This document shows positions 1-11,600 of a stretch of 64,000 nt of DNA, piece after piece. A program made the translations under genes and the position numbers. How positions within the stretch are numbered: position 1 is the stretch's first letter; every line of letters begins with the position of its first letter. The stretch is taken from NCBI RefSeq assembly GCF_022682495.2, contig NC_071398.1, forward strand, positions 95,383,705-95,447,704, written 5' to 3'. The stretch comes from Desmodus rotundus. Taxonomy: Eukaryota; Chordata; Mammalia; Chiroptera; Phyllostomidae. A model generated the notes under the pieces. That model was not told the origin of the DNA. It worked only from the letters and a program-made list of their open reading frames with translations, and ran no database searches.

Positions 1-614
1 GAGGCTGCGGGCTGGGCTTCAGGGAAAGGTTTTTTCACTCAAAAAATAAATAAATGACCCAAAGAAGAAACAAACATTGTCACATCTTCATGTAATGCCT
101 GAAACCCCAAGACACCTTGCAGCCACATTAAGGAGCACTAGCCAAAGAAAAGAGAGCCTGTCCCGGAAGGCAGAGCAGAGAGAGGGAAGGCATCTAGGGT
201 TCTTATGCCATTGTTAACCTGCTGAATTCACTAGCCCTCCAGTTTGCCTGCTTCAGAACTTTCTTGAGTCGGGATTTTGTTTCAAGGGACCCGACATTGC
301 TCAGTTAGTTTCCTAGGAGCAAAGTGATTTATTGAGATCCTGCTGAGGACACGGAGAGAGAGATGCAGGGTAGATTTCCCAGGAGGAAAACAGCCCCAGC
401 CAGAGACAAGCGGGGCTTGGAGACAGGAAGTCAGTTCCCAAGGCTTTCTGCTCTTTCGGCCTCACTGTGCTGTGTCCAGACCGGGAGCCCACGGCACATT
501 TTCAATGGCCACCGATTCTCTGCGGCTCCTCCCCGAGAGAGGTTCAGTTGGTTTCCCCACTCCTTGAACTTGCCTTACCTTTGCGCTTTTCTTGGCCCAG
601 CGGCATGTGGCTAA
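1..614. other. Intergenic, nothing recognised
   Basis: No exon, RNA gene or named repeat seen. TNN is the expected next gene to the left from synteny, but no part of it can be recognised in this window. Confidence 0.6.
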
Positions 615-890
615 GTGATGTGATTCTGAGCTGGGGCCTCCAGGGGCCTTGCAGCATCTGCTCTCAGCCTGTTGGAACCCAAGTGCCTCCTGGAAGAGAG
701 AAGACACAAGGAGAGCGAGGCCCAGCCATGCTGGCCGAGGCCCCAGACTCAGGAGTGAGCCCAGCCAGCCCCGTGCAAGCCGCCCTAGCCCAGTCCAGCT
801 CAAACTGCCAGCCCACAGAATTATAAGCAAAGACGTACTTGTTTTAAGTCACTGTGCTTTGGAGAGGTTCACTATGCAACAACGGAAAAA
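615..890 (+). mobile_element. Probable MaLR-type LTR 3' part
   Basis: GAATTATAAGCAAAGACGTAC followed by TTGTTTTAAGTCACTGTGCTTTGG and GCAACAACGGAAAAATGATAC resembles the end of mammalian ERVL-MaLR LTRs. Old, non-coding. Confidence 0.5.
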
Positions 891-2124
891 TGATACCGAG
901 CCTCTTCCCAGACTGGGGGAATAATTTAACTTGAAACTCATTGCAACCCATTATTTCGTCCACACAGTGTGACCCATTCCACAACCACCTGGGGAAAAAA
1001 CAGAGTTGCTGCTTCAAATGATGGTTCAGCCTACATGTTATTGTATCATCTTCTTTTACTGGCGAACTTGTAGGAAAAAGTAATCCAACCACAGTCAGCT
1101 CCCATTTTATTTGTCCTGAGAAATGACCCAATAGACGCACGTGCTGGCCCCGAGGGAGCCTGGCTCCGTTGTGTCTGGTTTGGAGACCTGCTCCTGGTCT
1201 TCGCTGCTCTGGGTCCGTTTGAGCTGGTCGGCGGGTCTGTCCTGGTACCTTTAATTAAGATTCGGCTGAAGCTGAGGGAAGTGAAACCAACCCTAAACAG
1301 ACCTCCGCCGTCTAGACGTGGTCCCAGCTCACTCGCTGGCTCCCTCCCTCGGCCCTAAACTATTTATACTCTGTACCCAAGGGGTCGCCTTCCCTTGGGG
1401 CAGAGTCTGAGTTCAGAGCTCTCACGGGGCGCACAGCGATGTGGCATCTTTGACTTGAGAGGTGCAGGAGTCTGCACGACAGAGCACAGAACCCGGCCTG
1501 CAGCCCCGAGGGCGGTGGCTCTTCTTCCCTCAACAGTTTCCTCTCTTGGGCCGACGCTTTTGATCTCCATCTCGGTATTAGTCGATGTCTTCTTACTCGT
1601 CTTTTCTGGGGACAGCAGGTGCCATGAGCCTGACGTGGGTGGGTGCAAAGGGCTGAGTGTGCGACCGGGAACCTCGGAGCGGGGGTGGTCCGGTCTTTCG
1701 GAGGGGCTCTTTGTGCACCGCTTGCCCAGAGATGGCCGTTTTGAGGAAGTCATCCTGCATTATAAAAGTAACTTATTATAGTAGACTAAAAACACAGCAA
1801 AACATGAAGAAGAAAACTGACATTTCCTCTAATTCCCACGAGCAGGGATGACCACTGATTTTCTTCTACAAAGGTACACGTATGTGGAGAGATGCGTGTA
1901 CTTTAAAGAGAGTAAACGTCTAAGATTACACGACATAGAGGTTTTTCTGCTCTTTGCTCTAAACTTGATGTAGTATTTCCCCCTCGTTTCCTTACACGTG
2001 TTTTCAAGGACATGCTTTCCATGTTGCATAGTGTTCCAGCATGTGTGTCTAATTCCCGGGGGACGGGTGGGGTGCAGCGGGGCACGGAGGGGTCTGGGGG
2101 AGCGATGGGCATAAAGATGCTAGT
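891..2124. other. Intergenic, nothing recognised
   Basis: Mixed-composition DNA with short chance frames only. No promoter-like CpG island or known repeat was identified. Confidence 0.55.
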
Positions 2125-2242
2125 GTGTCCCGACTGGTGGTTGTCACAGCACTGGGCACATTTATCAAAATTCATTGAACTGTGCACATTAAAAGGGTAG
2201 ATTTCAACGCATAAAAATTGTATCTCAATAAACCTGACCTAA
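2125..2242 (+). mobile_element. Old LINE-1 3' end
   Basis: TTGAACTGTGCACATTAAAA followed by GGGTAGATTTC and TTGTATCTCAATAAAC is the typical end of mammal-wide LINE-1 families. Confidence 0.65.
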
Positions 2243-2317
2243 GGGGGGAAAAGATTCAGCCGAAGGGCCACTGCATCTACATGACCCAGTGCTGCCCAGA
2301 TTGTGCCTGCTCCTGGA

Positions 2318-2479
2318 TTTCTCCGTCTCAACAGCACGTGGGAATCACCTGGAGCGTTTAATAAAAGCAGCAAGATGTCAGGGTGTGGGAAGACCCGAAC
2401 CAGGGACTGGGATTTCACTGGCCGAGAGAGCCCCCTGGGGTGACTGTGAAAAGCGCGGCCGGGGTTGAGAAGCACTGGT
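2318..2479. mobile_element. MER5A-like hAT-Charlie fossil
   Basis: GGGAATCACCTGGAGCGTTT, the central GACTGGGATTTCACTGG and the end GGTTGAGAAGCACTGG are in MER5A order. Confidence 0.75.
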
Positions 2480-2629
2480 CTGCCCGTAGGTCACCGGGCC
2501 AAGGAAGCAGGAGGAGATCAAGAGGGTTATGGGAATTTCAGAATCATAAAGGGGTTTTACGGGGTTTGCAAACGAAGCGTGTATTAGTCCACTGATTTTT
2601 GTCTTATTTTCCCCCAAAGACCTGAGGTA

Positions 2630-3960
2630 GTCATAAAAACATTTTCATTGCAATATAATTCACATGCCATAGAACTCTGCCCCATAAAGTGTCCAACCTA
2701 GTGGATCTTAATATATTCATGCGGTTGTCCAGCTGTTACCATTATTTACTTGGAGAACACTTTCTTCAACCCAAGAACAAACCCCACGCCCGGCAATAGT
2801 CACCTCTCCCTCCCCCGCCCCGTGGCAACCACCTACCCCCTTGCCTGTTCTGGACATTCCATGTGAGTGGAATCATAGGACATCTGACCTTCTGTGACTG
2901 GCTTATTCCATTTAGCACAGCACTTTTAAGGTTCACCCCTGTGGTAGCATTCACTCCTTGTTGGGCCAAATTATATCCCATCAGATGGATTTAGCGTGTT
3001 CGGTTTATTTCTTCATCCACTGAGAGAAATGTGGGGTTTTCCACTTTTTGCCCGTTATAAACAGTGCTTCTAGGAACATTTGCGTACAAGTTTCTGCGTG
3101 GACACGTGTTTTCATTTCTCCAGGTGTTTAGCTCTGAGTGGAGCTGATGGCTGGGCCATGTGGGGTAACATTAACTTTTTCAGAAACTGTCAAATGGTTT
3201 TCCAAAAGGGCTACATACACCATTCCACACTCCCACAAACGACAGACGAGTTTCCGGTTTCTCCACGCCCTCTCCAACGCTTGTTACCGCCCGTCTTTCA
3301 CGTTATGTCACCCCAGCGGGCATGAGGCAGTAGCCTGAGTTCCTGTTTGCGCTTCATTGATGGTGCATGATGCTGAACACCATTCCATGTTCGTACTGGA
3401 AATTTGTACATTCTTTGGAGAAATGTCTGTTCAAATCCTGTGCCCATTTTGATTAGATTATCTGTGTTTTTATTGTCGAGTTGTAGGAGTCCTTTATATA
3501 TTCTGGGTACTGGACTCTTAATAAATATGTACATAATTTACAAATATTCCCTCCCATTCCTTGGACTGTCTTTTCACCTTCTGGATAGCATCCTTTCAAG
3601 CATAAAAACCTTTCATGTTGACGAAGTCCAATTTCTTTCTCTCTCGTTGCTCGTGCTTTAGGAGTCATGTGGAAGGAACTAACCATTGACTAACCCAAGG
3701 TCACGAGATTTACGAGATTTCTTCTAAGTTTTTTACAGTTTTGGCTCTTCCGTTTAGGTCACCGACCCATTTCGAGTTAACCTTGGTGTCCGGTGTGAGG
3801 AAGGGTCCCCTCCATGCCCTTGAATGTGAACATCCAGTGGTGGTAGCACCGTTTGTTGGCGAGACTAGTCTTCCCCCATTGGATTATCACGGCACACTTG
3901 TTGAAAATCACAGTCATCTACTTTCTAAGTATTGACCTCTGCTCCCCTGGGAGAAATGGT
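2630..3960 (-). mobile_element. Antisense LINE-1 fragment (ORF2 end and 3' UTR)
   Basis: Plus-strand landmarks in order: TTTTCCAAAAGGGCTACATAC, CTTTGGAGAAATGTCTGTTC, TTGTAGGAGTCCTTTATATA and CCCATTTCGAGTTAACCTTG. They match the complement of a LINE-1 3' half. No intact frame. Confidence 0.85.
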
Positions 3961-6530
3961 CACTCGTTCTGTCAGCTGACAAGGAGCGCTAAGCCCAGTT
4001 GTCCAGGTCTACATATCAGGGGTCCAGTGTCTAAGTTGTGACTTTTAATACCAAGTTCCCAGTAGATTTTCAATACATACTTGTTTACAAATCGATCTTG
4101 AAGTTAACCAATGTAGTAAACAGCATAATGTATTTCTGGTCAGGTTGATTGGTCTGATTCACGTTGGTCTCTCTGATCAGCCAGAAGGGCCACACTGACC
4201 TGCACGAGTCAACAGTCTCGGGGTCAGAACAGTGGAAGGACCTGTGGGACGGAGGCTGCCTGCCCAGCAGGGTCACGTGTTGTTGGCATGGTTACCGCTG
4301 TCCCGTGTGACTCATGGTTGAACCCTGACTCGTTCTCAGCTCAGCGTAGTAATTGCTGTCTCTCTGGCAGGATTTAATTTAGGAAAGGATCTCTGACCCA
4401 CTTCCGTCAAACGGGGCTTCTGAAAAGTTCCCTTGTGTCAGAAGAGTGGGCCCTTCTCTTTCCAAAGGCCGTTGCCACACTTGCCCAGAATATGGCAGAC
4501 GTCTTACACCCACAAGAGAAACGAAACAGGGCAAGGATGACAGGGCAGGGACATTCTGCAAGGGGAGCTCCCAGATTGAGACCCAGATGAAGCACCCTGA
4601 GATCAGCGAGGACACCTGCCGTCCAGGGTGCTGAGGACGGGAAAGTATTGGACAAAAGTTGGGCTCCATCACCAGCATCGAGTCGCTGGCTTCTTCAGGG
4701 AGGACAGCTCATCTCTATTGCTTTTCTGAAAAAAGGAATATGCCCTGGCTGGGGTAGCTCAGTGGACTGAGTGCCGGCCTGCAAACCAAAGGGCTGTCGG
4801 TTCGATTCCCAGTCAGAGCACAGGCCTGGGTTGCAGGCCAGGTCCCCAGTAGGGGACATGTGAGAGAAAAATCAACCACACATTGATTTCTCTCTCTCTC
4901 TCTTTCTCCCTCCCTTCGCTCTACAAATAAATAAAATCTTTAAAAAAATTTAAAAGAAATAGAGTTTTGGTTAAGGTATTTAATATATCCTTACCTCTAA
5001 ACATTGTGGCTATGAAGGAAGTGCTTTTACATTCTAAGTGGAATAATAAAATCTCAACGTCTTTGGACTGAGAGAGAGCCAGGAGAGGCCACAGACATAG
5101 GGGTTTCTGACAGTAGCCACCTCCGAGGCAGTGGTCTATGGCTCAGAGCTCCCTATGGCTCAGAGCTCCAGGCAGGGCTGCTCGCCACCCTGGTAGGAAG
5201 GAAGTTCCAGGTGCCAGCATGTATGGGTTTCCAAGAGCTGACTGTGCGCATCTCTTCCCAGTTCAACACTCAGGGACCTTCCATTGGCAACTTAAAAATC
5301 AGCCACTGTGAGAGTTTTCACACCATGGAGATCAGAAAAGAGCCTTTTCCCTCTGCAGAGCCAGCTGTTGGAAATTCTCCTCCCCGTCATCCTGGGAATC
5401 AGAGGTCCCTATACTACCTAGGTAGGTACCATATCATCTGCACAACTTCACGACTGTAAATCCAAGAGAAGAAAGAACCCGTCGTCCCTCCCCAAAGATG
5501 ACTAACTGCTTAAACATGGTAGGAAACCCAATCATTTTCTTCAGGAATTGACTCACAGCCTCCCGTCTCCAAGTTTCTTCCGAAGGCTGTTCAGTCTTTT
5601 GTGGGTTTGTATTGGTGTAATTGTTGTCTTAAGCCATTTTCATTCTCCCTAACAGCTTAACTAGCAACATTTTGGGGTTTGGTTGTTTTTTTAATTGTTG
5701 TTTTCTAAGAGTGTAGGGTTACAGCAAGGCTGCCGTGTGGTGACTGTTCCGCTGCACGGAAGTGCAAAGCCGCGGGTAATGACAAGGTCTTGTGTGGAAC
5801 TGCTGAGGTCACCCCTTTGAGGCCAACTGCAGTCTCTGGGAGGTGAGTCTCCGGGTGCCTGAGGGACAGGGCTCCCACTGGGGCCCCCTGCAGACTGCCG
5901 CCCCTCTGGCCCTCTCCCCTCCCGTCTCCTCCCATCTCTGCTGTCCCACACCCACCTGCGCTGGGCCTTACGGGCTCTCCTTCCTGCCACCCCCTCTTGT
6001 CAGTCACACATTCGGGAAACATCAAGTGGGCCAGGTTCATTGTCAGCCAAGCGTCATCTCCGCTGGAGCTACCGCTGGAGAGAGAGCTTGTGGGAGTTAC
6101 GGAATATTTCAGGTGTACAGAAAGGTTTATTAGAGAAAGGCACTTTAAACTCTCTTGAGTCTCCACGCAGCTTAGGAAATAAAATACTATACGTACTATT
6201 AAAGCCCCTGCATGTGTCTCTGATCATCTCTCCCCTTCCAAGAGGACGACACTTTGCTGTCAGTGGGACTATCCTTGCCGTGTGTGTCTTTATATTCTCA
6301 TTACATGTGTCGCACAGCAGCCCAAACAGTCCAGAGAACTTCTTGGTCTGCTTTTAGCTTTACGTGAATGGTTGCGGGTATGTTGCGTATCTATCTTGTT
6401 GCAACAATCTTGTTGCACTCTCTTGTTGCAACTTGCTTTATTGTTATGCTTTTATCCATGCTTGTACTGGTTTTCTCTTGCTGCGTCACAAACTAGCGGA
6501 AAGGTAGAGGCTTAAAGCGAAACAGACTTA
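3961..6530. other. Intergenic, one VES only
   Basis: Apart from the VES SINE at 4743-4945, no gene or named repeat was found. Confidence 0.55.
4743..4945 (+). mobile_element. VES-type SINE (bat tRNA-derived)
   Basis: Begins CCCTGGCTGGGGTAGCTCAG (box A region), has box B GGTTCGATTCCCAGTC, a CCAGGTCCCCAGTAGGGGAC body, a CT-rich tract and an AAATAAATAAAATC tail. Possible imperfect flanking repeats are AAAAGGAATA / AAAAGAAATA. Confidence 0.92.
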
Positions 6531-6600
6531 GCCCTGACCAGTGTGGCTCCATTGGTTAGGCACCGTCCTGCGGAGCGGGAGGTCTCAGAAGGATTCTGCC
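6531..6600 (+). mobile_element. Truncated VES-like SINE head
   Basis: GCCCTGACCAGTGTGGCTCC and ATTGGTTAGGCACCGTCCTG match the tRNA-like head of a VES SINE. The body and CT-rich tail are missing. Confidence 0.6.
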
Positions 6601-6784
6601 ACACCTACAAATCCCGAGAGGCCTGCAAGCACCAAAGTGGTCACGCAGACGAGTCCTGTAGGCTCGCAGAGACCCCAGCTAGCAGTCCCCCCCGCCGTTT
6701 CCACAGCACCCCGCACGAGGCCTCCACTGGAGGGAGGTGGGATAACGTTCTGGACGAGAGGGGCAGCTCTCATAGTTTCTTCGC

Positions 6785-7290
6785 GTCTGTGCTTCTACTG
6801 GAACTTCCTGATATATTTGATATGCAGAAGTTTAACATTCTAATTTGGTCAAATTTATCAGCTCTTCCCTTTATGATTTATTCTTTCTATGACTTGTTTA
6901 AGAAATATTACCCTATCTGGAGGTCAAAAAAAGACAGTCTTTTCTATTTTCCTATAAAGGTTTTTTAAAATTTTGCTTTAACACATTTAGGTTTATAGTG
7001 TATGGGACATTTATTTTTGTCCAGGGCATGAAGAAAGCATCCAGTTTTGTTTTATTTTTCTACGTAGATGTCTCACTGCAGAGCACCACGTACGGAGAAG
7101 GCCACGTGTGCCCCCCTGCTGCACCACGTCACCCTTGTCACCCTTGTCACCCTTTCCTTATCAAGTTTCCACCACGCGCACAGGGGCGGTCTCCCCCGTT
7201 CCCGTGCCTGTTTGCTTTTCCCTGTACCAACACACTCTGCCTTCTTGTAAGTTCATAGCAAGTTTTAATAGCCAATAAGGCATACCTTAC
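6785..7290 (-). mobile_element. Probable antisense LINE-1 ORF2 fragment
   Basis: AT-rich sequence with TTTAACACATTTAGGTTTAT and TTTTTGTCCAGGGCATG resembling the complement of ORF2. Strongly diverged. Confidence 0.5.
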
Positions 7291-7439
7291 TACCTCATTC
7301 TTTTCTTCAAAAAAATGTTTGCCTGTACTTGACCTGTGTTCTTTCGTGAGGACTTAGATTCGATCGTCAAGGTCCAAGGAAAGCCTCGCTGGAGTTTGAC
7401 TGGGGCAGCCCTCGACTTGCAGGCTCATTTAGGGAGTCT

Positions 7440-7815
7440 CATGGGCTGCAGAGCGTCCCTCCAAAGTTTATATATTGAAGTACTCATACCCAGAGCCTTA
7501 GAATGTAAGTGCGTCTGGAGGCAGGGTTTTTAAAGAGGCAGTTGAGGTTAAATGAGGTCATGGGGGTGAGCCCTAAGCCCACGTGGCGGGGGCCTTAAAG
7601 AAGAGGGGATTACAACACAGAGACCCACGTGACTGAAGACACAGGGAGAATTCGGCCACCTGCCGGCCACGGAGAGAAACCTCAGAAGAAGCCAGTGGTG
7701 CCGGCCCCTCGATCTCAGACATGAAGTCTCCGGAACTGGGAAAAAATTAGTTTTCCGTTGTTTAAACCACCCGGTTTGTGTATTCTGGTATCGTGGCCCT
7801 AGTAACGAAGACAGA
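7440..7815 (+). mobile_element. Probable MaLR-type solo LTR
   Basis: TTATATATTGAAGTACTCATACC, AATGAGGTCATGGGGGTGAGCC, CCTTAAAGAAGAGGGGATTAC, TCTCCGGAACTGGGAAAAAATTAG and TTTAAACCACCCGGTTTGTG are in LTR order. No coding part. Confidence 0.6.
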
Positions 7816-7894
7816 GAATGTGGGTGCAGTCCCGACACCTGCGTTTTCCTGTGTAGACACAGGCTCTCTCCAGTCACCTGGGTCTTCCGTCAAC

Positions 7895-8195
7895 GAAGCT
7901 TTAAACTGTCTCCGCGGGGACCTTGTGTTACACCTTTTGTTGTATTTCCTCTACCACACCTTACTTTTTTGTTCTATTCTCATATGCCAATAATTTTGCT
8001 ATAGATTTTCACAAGTTTCTGTGTAAATAATTATGTCATCTAAATAATGGGAGTTTAATTTCCTTCTTCTATCTTTATACTTTTTGACATAATTGACCAG
8101 AAGCACTGAAAGCTGGCATCCTTGTTTCGATCTTGACCTTCAAGGTCATCATGCTTCCACCGTTTCAAGGACGCGTGTTTTGCGGAAGGGGCTGC
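7895..8195 (-). mobile_element. Probable antisense LINE-1 ORF2 fragment
   Basis: CACAAGTTTCTGTGTAAATA, AATTATGTCATCTAAATAAT and GCTGGCATCCTTGTTTCGAT are in the order of the complement of ORF2. Confidence 0.6.
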
Positions 8196-8619
8196 CACAT
8201 GCAGCCTCCCGCCCGCGCTCTCTCTGGCCGCCTCTCGCTCCTCTCCCTCCGTTACAACCCATCGGTTCTGAGCCCCACGCCTTGAAAATGAAGTGAGCTA
8301 ACGTGGCGACTCACACCTGGCCGCTGAGACCTGCTCGCTGACCAGAGGGCGCACGCGCATTTGGGAGGAAAGTCGAGGCCGTAGGGATAAAAGTGACGGC
8401 TGGCGCTTGAGCGTTAACGTCCCTTCAGACCCCGAGAGTCACGGGCAACGTCACGGGCCCACTTTACAACTCCCCCTTAAAGGTACCCCTTCTCTGGCCC
8501 GTGGTAGCCGGGTATCCAGGCCAGACTAGCTCGGACGGAACCAGGAGAAATTCCAAAGGATGGGGGGCTTGACATGCCCCTCTCTTCTCACCAGACGCCC
8601 AGGTTCGCACCTCGTTACT

Positions 8620-8775
8620 CCCACTTACTCATCTGGTCTTGGGAAGGTGCTTTCCTCCCCTGCCCCAGTTGCCTGACCTGTCTGGTGGGATCGCAGTGGC
8701 ACCTCCCCACGGGCGGGGTAACTCAACGAGAGCAGAGCCTGGACAGATGAGCACTCAACGAACGTTAACCAAGCC
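8620..8775 (+). mobile_element. MIR-like fragment
   Basis: Spaced like the MIR middle and end, finishing GAGCACTCAACGAACGTTAAC (consensus-like GCGCTCAATAAATGTTAG). Confidence 0.5.
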
Positions 8776-9289
8776 GTGGGGCGGCCATCCTTGCACCGCC
8801 CTTCAGTTACTTAGTGGGTTTTTACATGTTTTTCCCTTTTTCCTTAAAATCTCAAAGTACAGCATTTAAATGTTACTCTATCCTCCGTGTGTTCTGCCCT
8901 CGGCCTGGCACGAGAAATAGCGCTGTCGTTCACTCGAATAGCGCCATCGCTCACTGGTAAAAGTTCATCCAACCACATTGCTACTCTCCTAGCTTTTTTG
9001 CTGATACTTGGGGGTGGATGCCACTGGCTTCCAGGCCAGCCTTTCGCAATGAATGCAATGCTGAGCGAGAAGCACGCGATCCTGAAAGGACCAAGCCGAA
9101 CCTGACCGTGGAAACCTGGTGTGCCGGGGGAGCCCCAGGCAGGGCTCGGGTTGCAGCCCCATCTCTTAGAAAGGCTAGTGTCGTGCCGGGAGCTCTGTAG
9201 GCCTGGTGAACTTGGAGACATTTGTGCCAGAGCCATGGCAGGGTGGGGGGTGCATGGGGACAGGGAATGGCCGGCCTCATTTCTTCTCT

Positions 9290-9415
9290 TTAACGCTCAT
9301 CAAGCAATGAGATCGTTATACCACAACCTTTGGGAGGACAGACAGCTGCTGCTCCTCTTCACGTGTGACCCCGACACCTAGCACCATGCCTGGTGTGTAC
9401 TAGGCACTTAGCAAA
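9290..9415 (+). mobile_element. MIR- or L2-like end fragment
   Basis: ACCTAGCACCATGCCTGGTG followed by TGTACTAGGCACTTAGCAAAC, the common end shared by MIR and L2. Confidence 0.6.
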
Positions 9416-11467
9416 CAGACACGAGATGGAGAAAACGTTTGTGGCGGGGAGGGACCAAAATTTCCCTTTTGGGCTGACAAGTAAGGCTGGGTAAGAAATG
9501 TGGGTGAATCCCAGAGTTTGGCGTGGGGGTCATTCTCACAGAGAGGAAATTCAGAAGCTGAACCCAGCCTGAGGAGAGACAGGAATTCAGCTTTGGACAC
9601 GCTGAGTTTGAGGTGTCGGCTGAGATATCCAAGGCATCCGGTGGGATTACAGGGGTTCTGGAGTTTACAAGAGACTTCCGGATGGAAACAGAGATACAAA
9701 CTTCGCTGTGGGAGCTGAAGCCACGAAGTGCAGGAAAACACATGTGGAACAAGAAGGGCAGAGACTCCCCGACATCCAAACCCTTGGGAGGCAGCTTTGT
9801 GGAGGAAGAGGCGGCCTGAAGGAGACGGAGAGGGAGCCATGGGAGAAGTAAGACCGTCGGGTCCCTGACACGAGGAGTGCCGTTCTGATCAAAGAGGGGG
9901 TGGTATGTCGGAGTGGGAAGCTGGGGGCACGTCTTGGGGGTCCTTGCATACAAGGCCAAGAGGTTGAGGGTCTTCCTGACTATTGGGGTGACACGTGAGC
10001 ATTCATTGGCTATACCTGCCTGAGCCTCCCAGCCCGGAGCCAGGGGGTCCAAAAGCTGGGTCCACGCAATCAAGATTTGGAATAAGAAGTAGAGAGTGGC
10101 CTGTCAAGAATATATTTCCCCTCCAAAGATGTGTCCTCTATCCCAAGTCACCACTGACGTGAATGGGTTGGATTTCCGACCCAGAATTTCAAAGGCCGTC
10201 ATTATTTTTGCTTGGCTCTTACAGCCATCCCTGTGGCAACGACCAAGGACAAAAAACACACACCCCAGGAACCCCCTTGGTCTGGCTGACTCCAAAACCA
10301 GCCGCAGCTCATCCCAGCACGCCTGTGATGGGCCTCGGCGCCACGTGGAACGTGTGTTAGTTTATGTTCCAGGAGGAGCCATCAGACCAGCGCAGAGCAC
10401 GGTCTGCCCTTGGTCCCACCACAATGTTCCAGGGGAAGAACATGGCCCGAGGCAAGGGGACGCCAGGCACCGTGACTTAAATAAACCCTGGCGACTTCAC
10501 CTTCTCCCACACCACTGTGGTCTGGGGGGAGGTTTAAAGCTGAGCTTCAGAAATGATTACGAATGGAGGATCTGGCCACACAGAACCACAGAGGGAGGTG
10601 AAGATGCGCTGGGTCTCTGCAGAAGGTGTGGGGTCCCTGGTGAGCCTGTGAGCCTGGATGCACAGGGAGGAGCCTCGGTGAGGCCCCAGTGGGTGGCGGG
10701 TATCAGGGAGTGTGCGTGTCCCAGGAGGATGCACCAGTCTGCGGGGGCTGAAAGACAAGCAGCAATTCAGACGGACGGAAGGAGTAGCAGAGCTGGCTGG
10801 TAGTGGTGGTGTGTTTATGAATGTCTCTACGAGGCTGCGCTGGACACAAACCCTCTACAGACACACACCAGGCGGCTGCTTTCAGAAAGCCCCTGACAGA
10901 AGCAGCTGCAGACTCAGCCGGGAGGTGAGCTGCCCAGGTCTGCTGCCCCCGGAGAGTGGGCTGGCCCCGATGCACTTACGAATCCGAACCTCGTGGCCAA
11001 CAAAGATGAGTCGGTGCCCCTCCTCTCTGAGTAGTCCCCGGTATTCAAATCAACATGAATCAAAACCCTACCTATCACTACAGAGGGGGAAGGTAAGCAA
11101 GTGAAGCTAAAGGGAGAAAGAGAACCCTGTAAAAGGTCTCGGTGGAGGCTGTGGGCAGAGCACACCGCCAAGTGTCTTCTGCAGTGAGTACCCACACGTG
11201 TGGGCCTGTTCTCGCCATCACTACATCAGCTTCCCTGCTGGCCGCCTCCCTTTCTGCGCTGCAAGTGCCCCTCCTCTTCCGGAAGCAGACCCCTGTGGTC
11301 ACTGAAAGCAGGAGGCTGGGCTGCTCACAGATACCAGACCGAACAGGAGGAGACAGGAGTCGGCCTGACGTCAGACTCAACATGCACGAGAAGACACGTC
11401 TGACCTCTACTTTGCTGGTTACCGTCGCCTGTGAGGTGTCGCCCAATAAAACCGGACTCTGCTCACT

Positions 11468-11600
11468 CACGTATTTATGGAATTGTGTGCTGGGGACTGT
11501 TCCGGGAGATGGGGCTGCAGAATAAACCATCCTCACCCCCACCACCGCCATCATTCCTGCCCTGGTGGAGTGTACATTCCTGGAGAGAAAGGCCCGCGTC
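11468..11600 (-). mobile_element. L2 fragment, antisense
   Basis: ATTGTGTGCTGGGGACTGTTC ... TGCCCTGGTGGAGTGTACATTCC is the complement of the L2 3' end. Confidence 0.6.

Noticed and set aside
4743..4820. tRNA gene (box A/box B arrangement)
   Set aside because: The tRNA-like head belongs to a VES SINE: no full cloverleaf, followed by the SINE body and A-rich tail. The same holds for the other VES heads.
6360..6470. CTTGTTGCAAC-like repeats as a possible regulatory array
   Set aside because: Only three imperfect copies of a short word in AT-rich DNA; not enough to support a feature.
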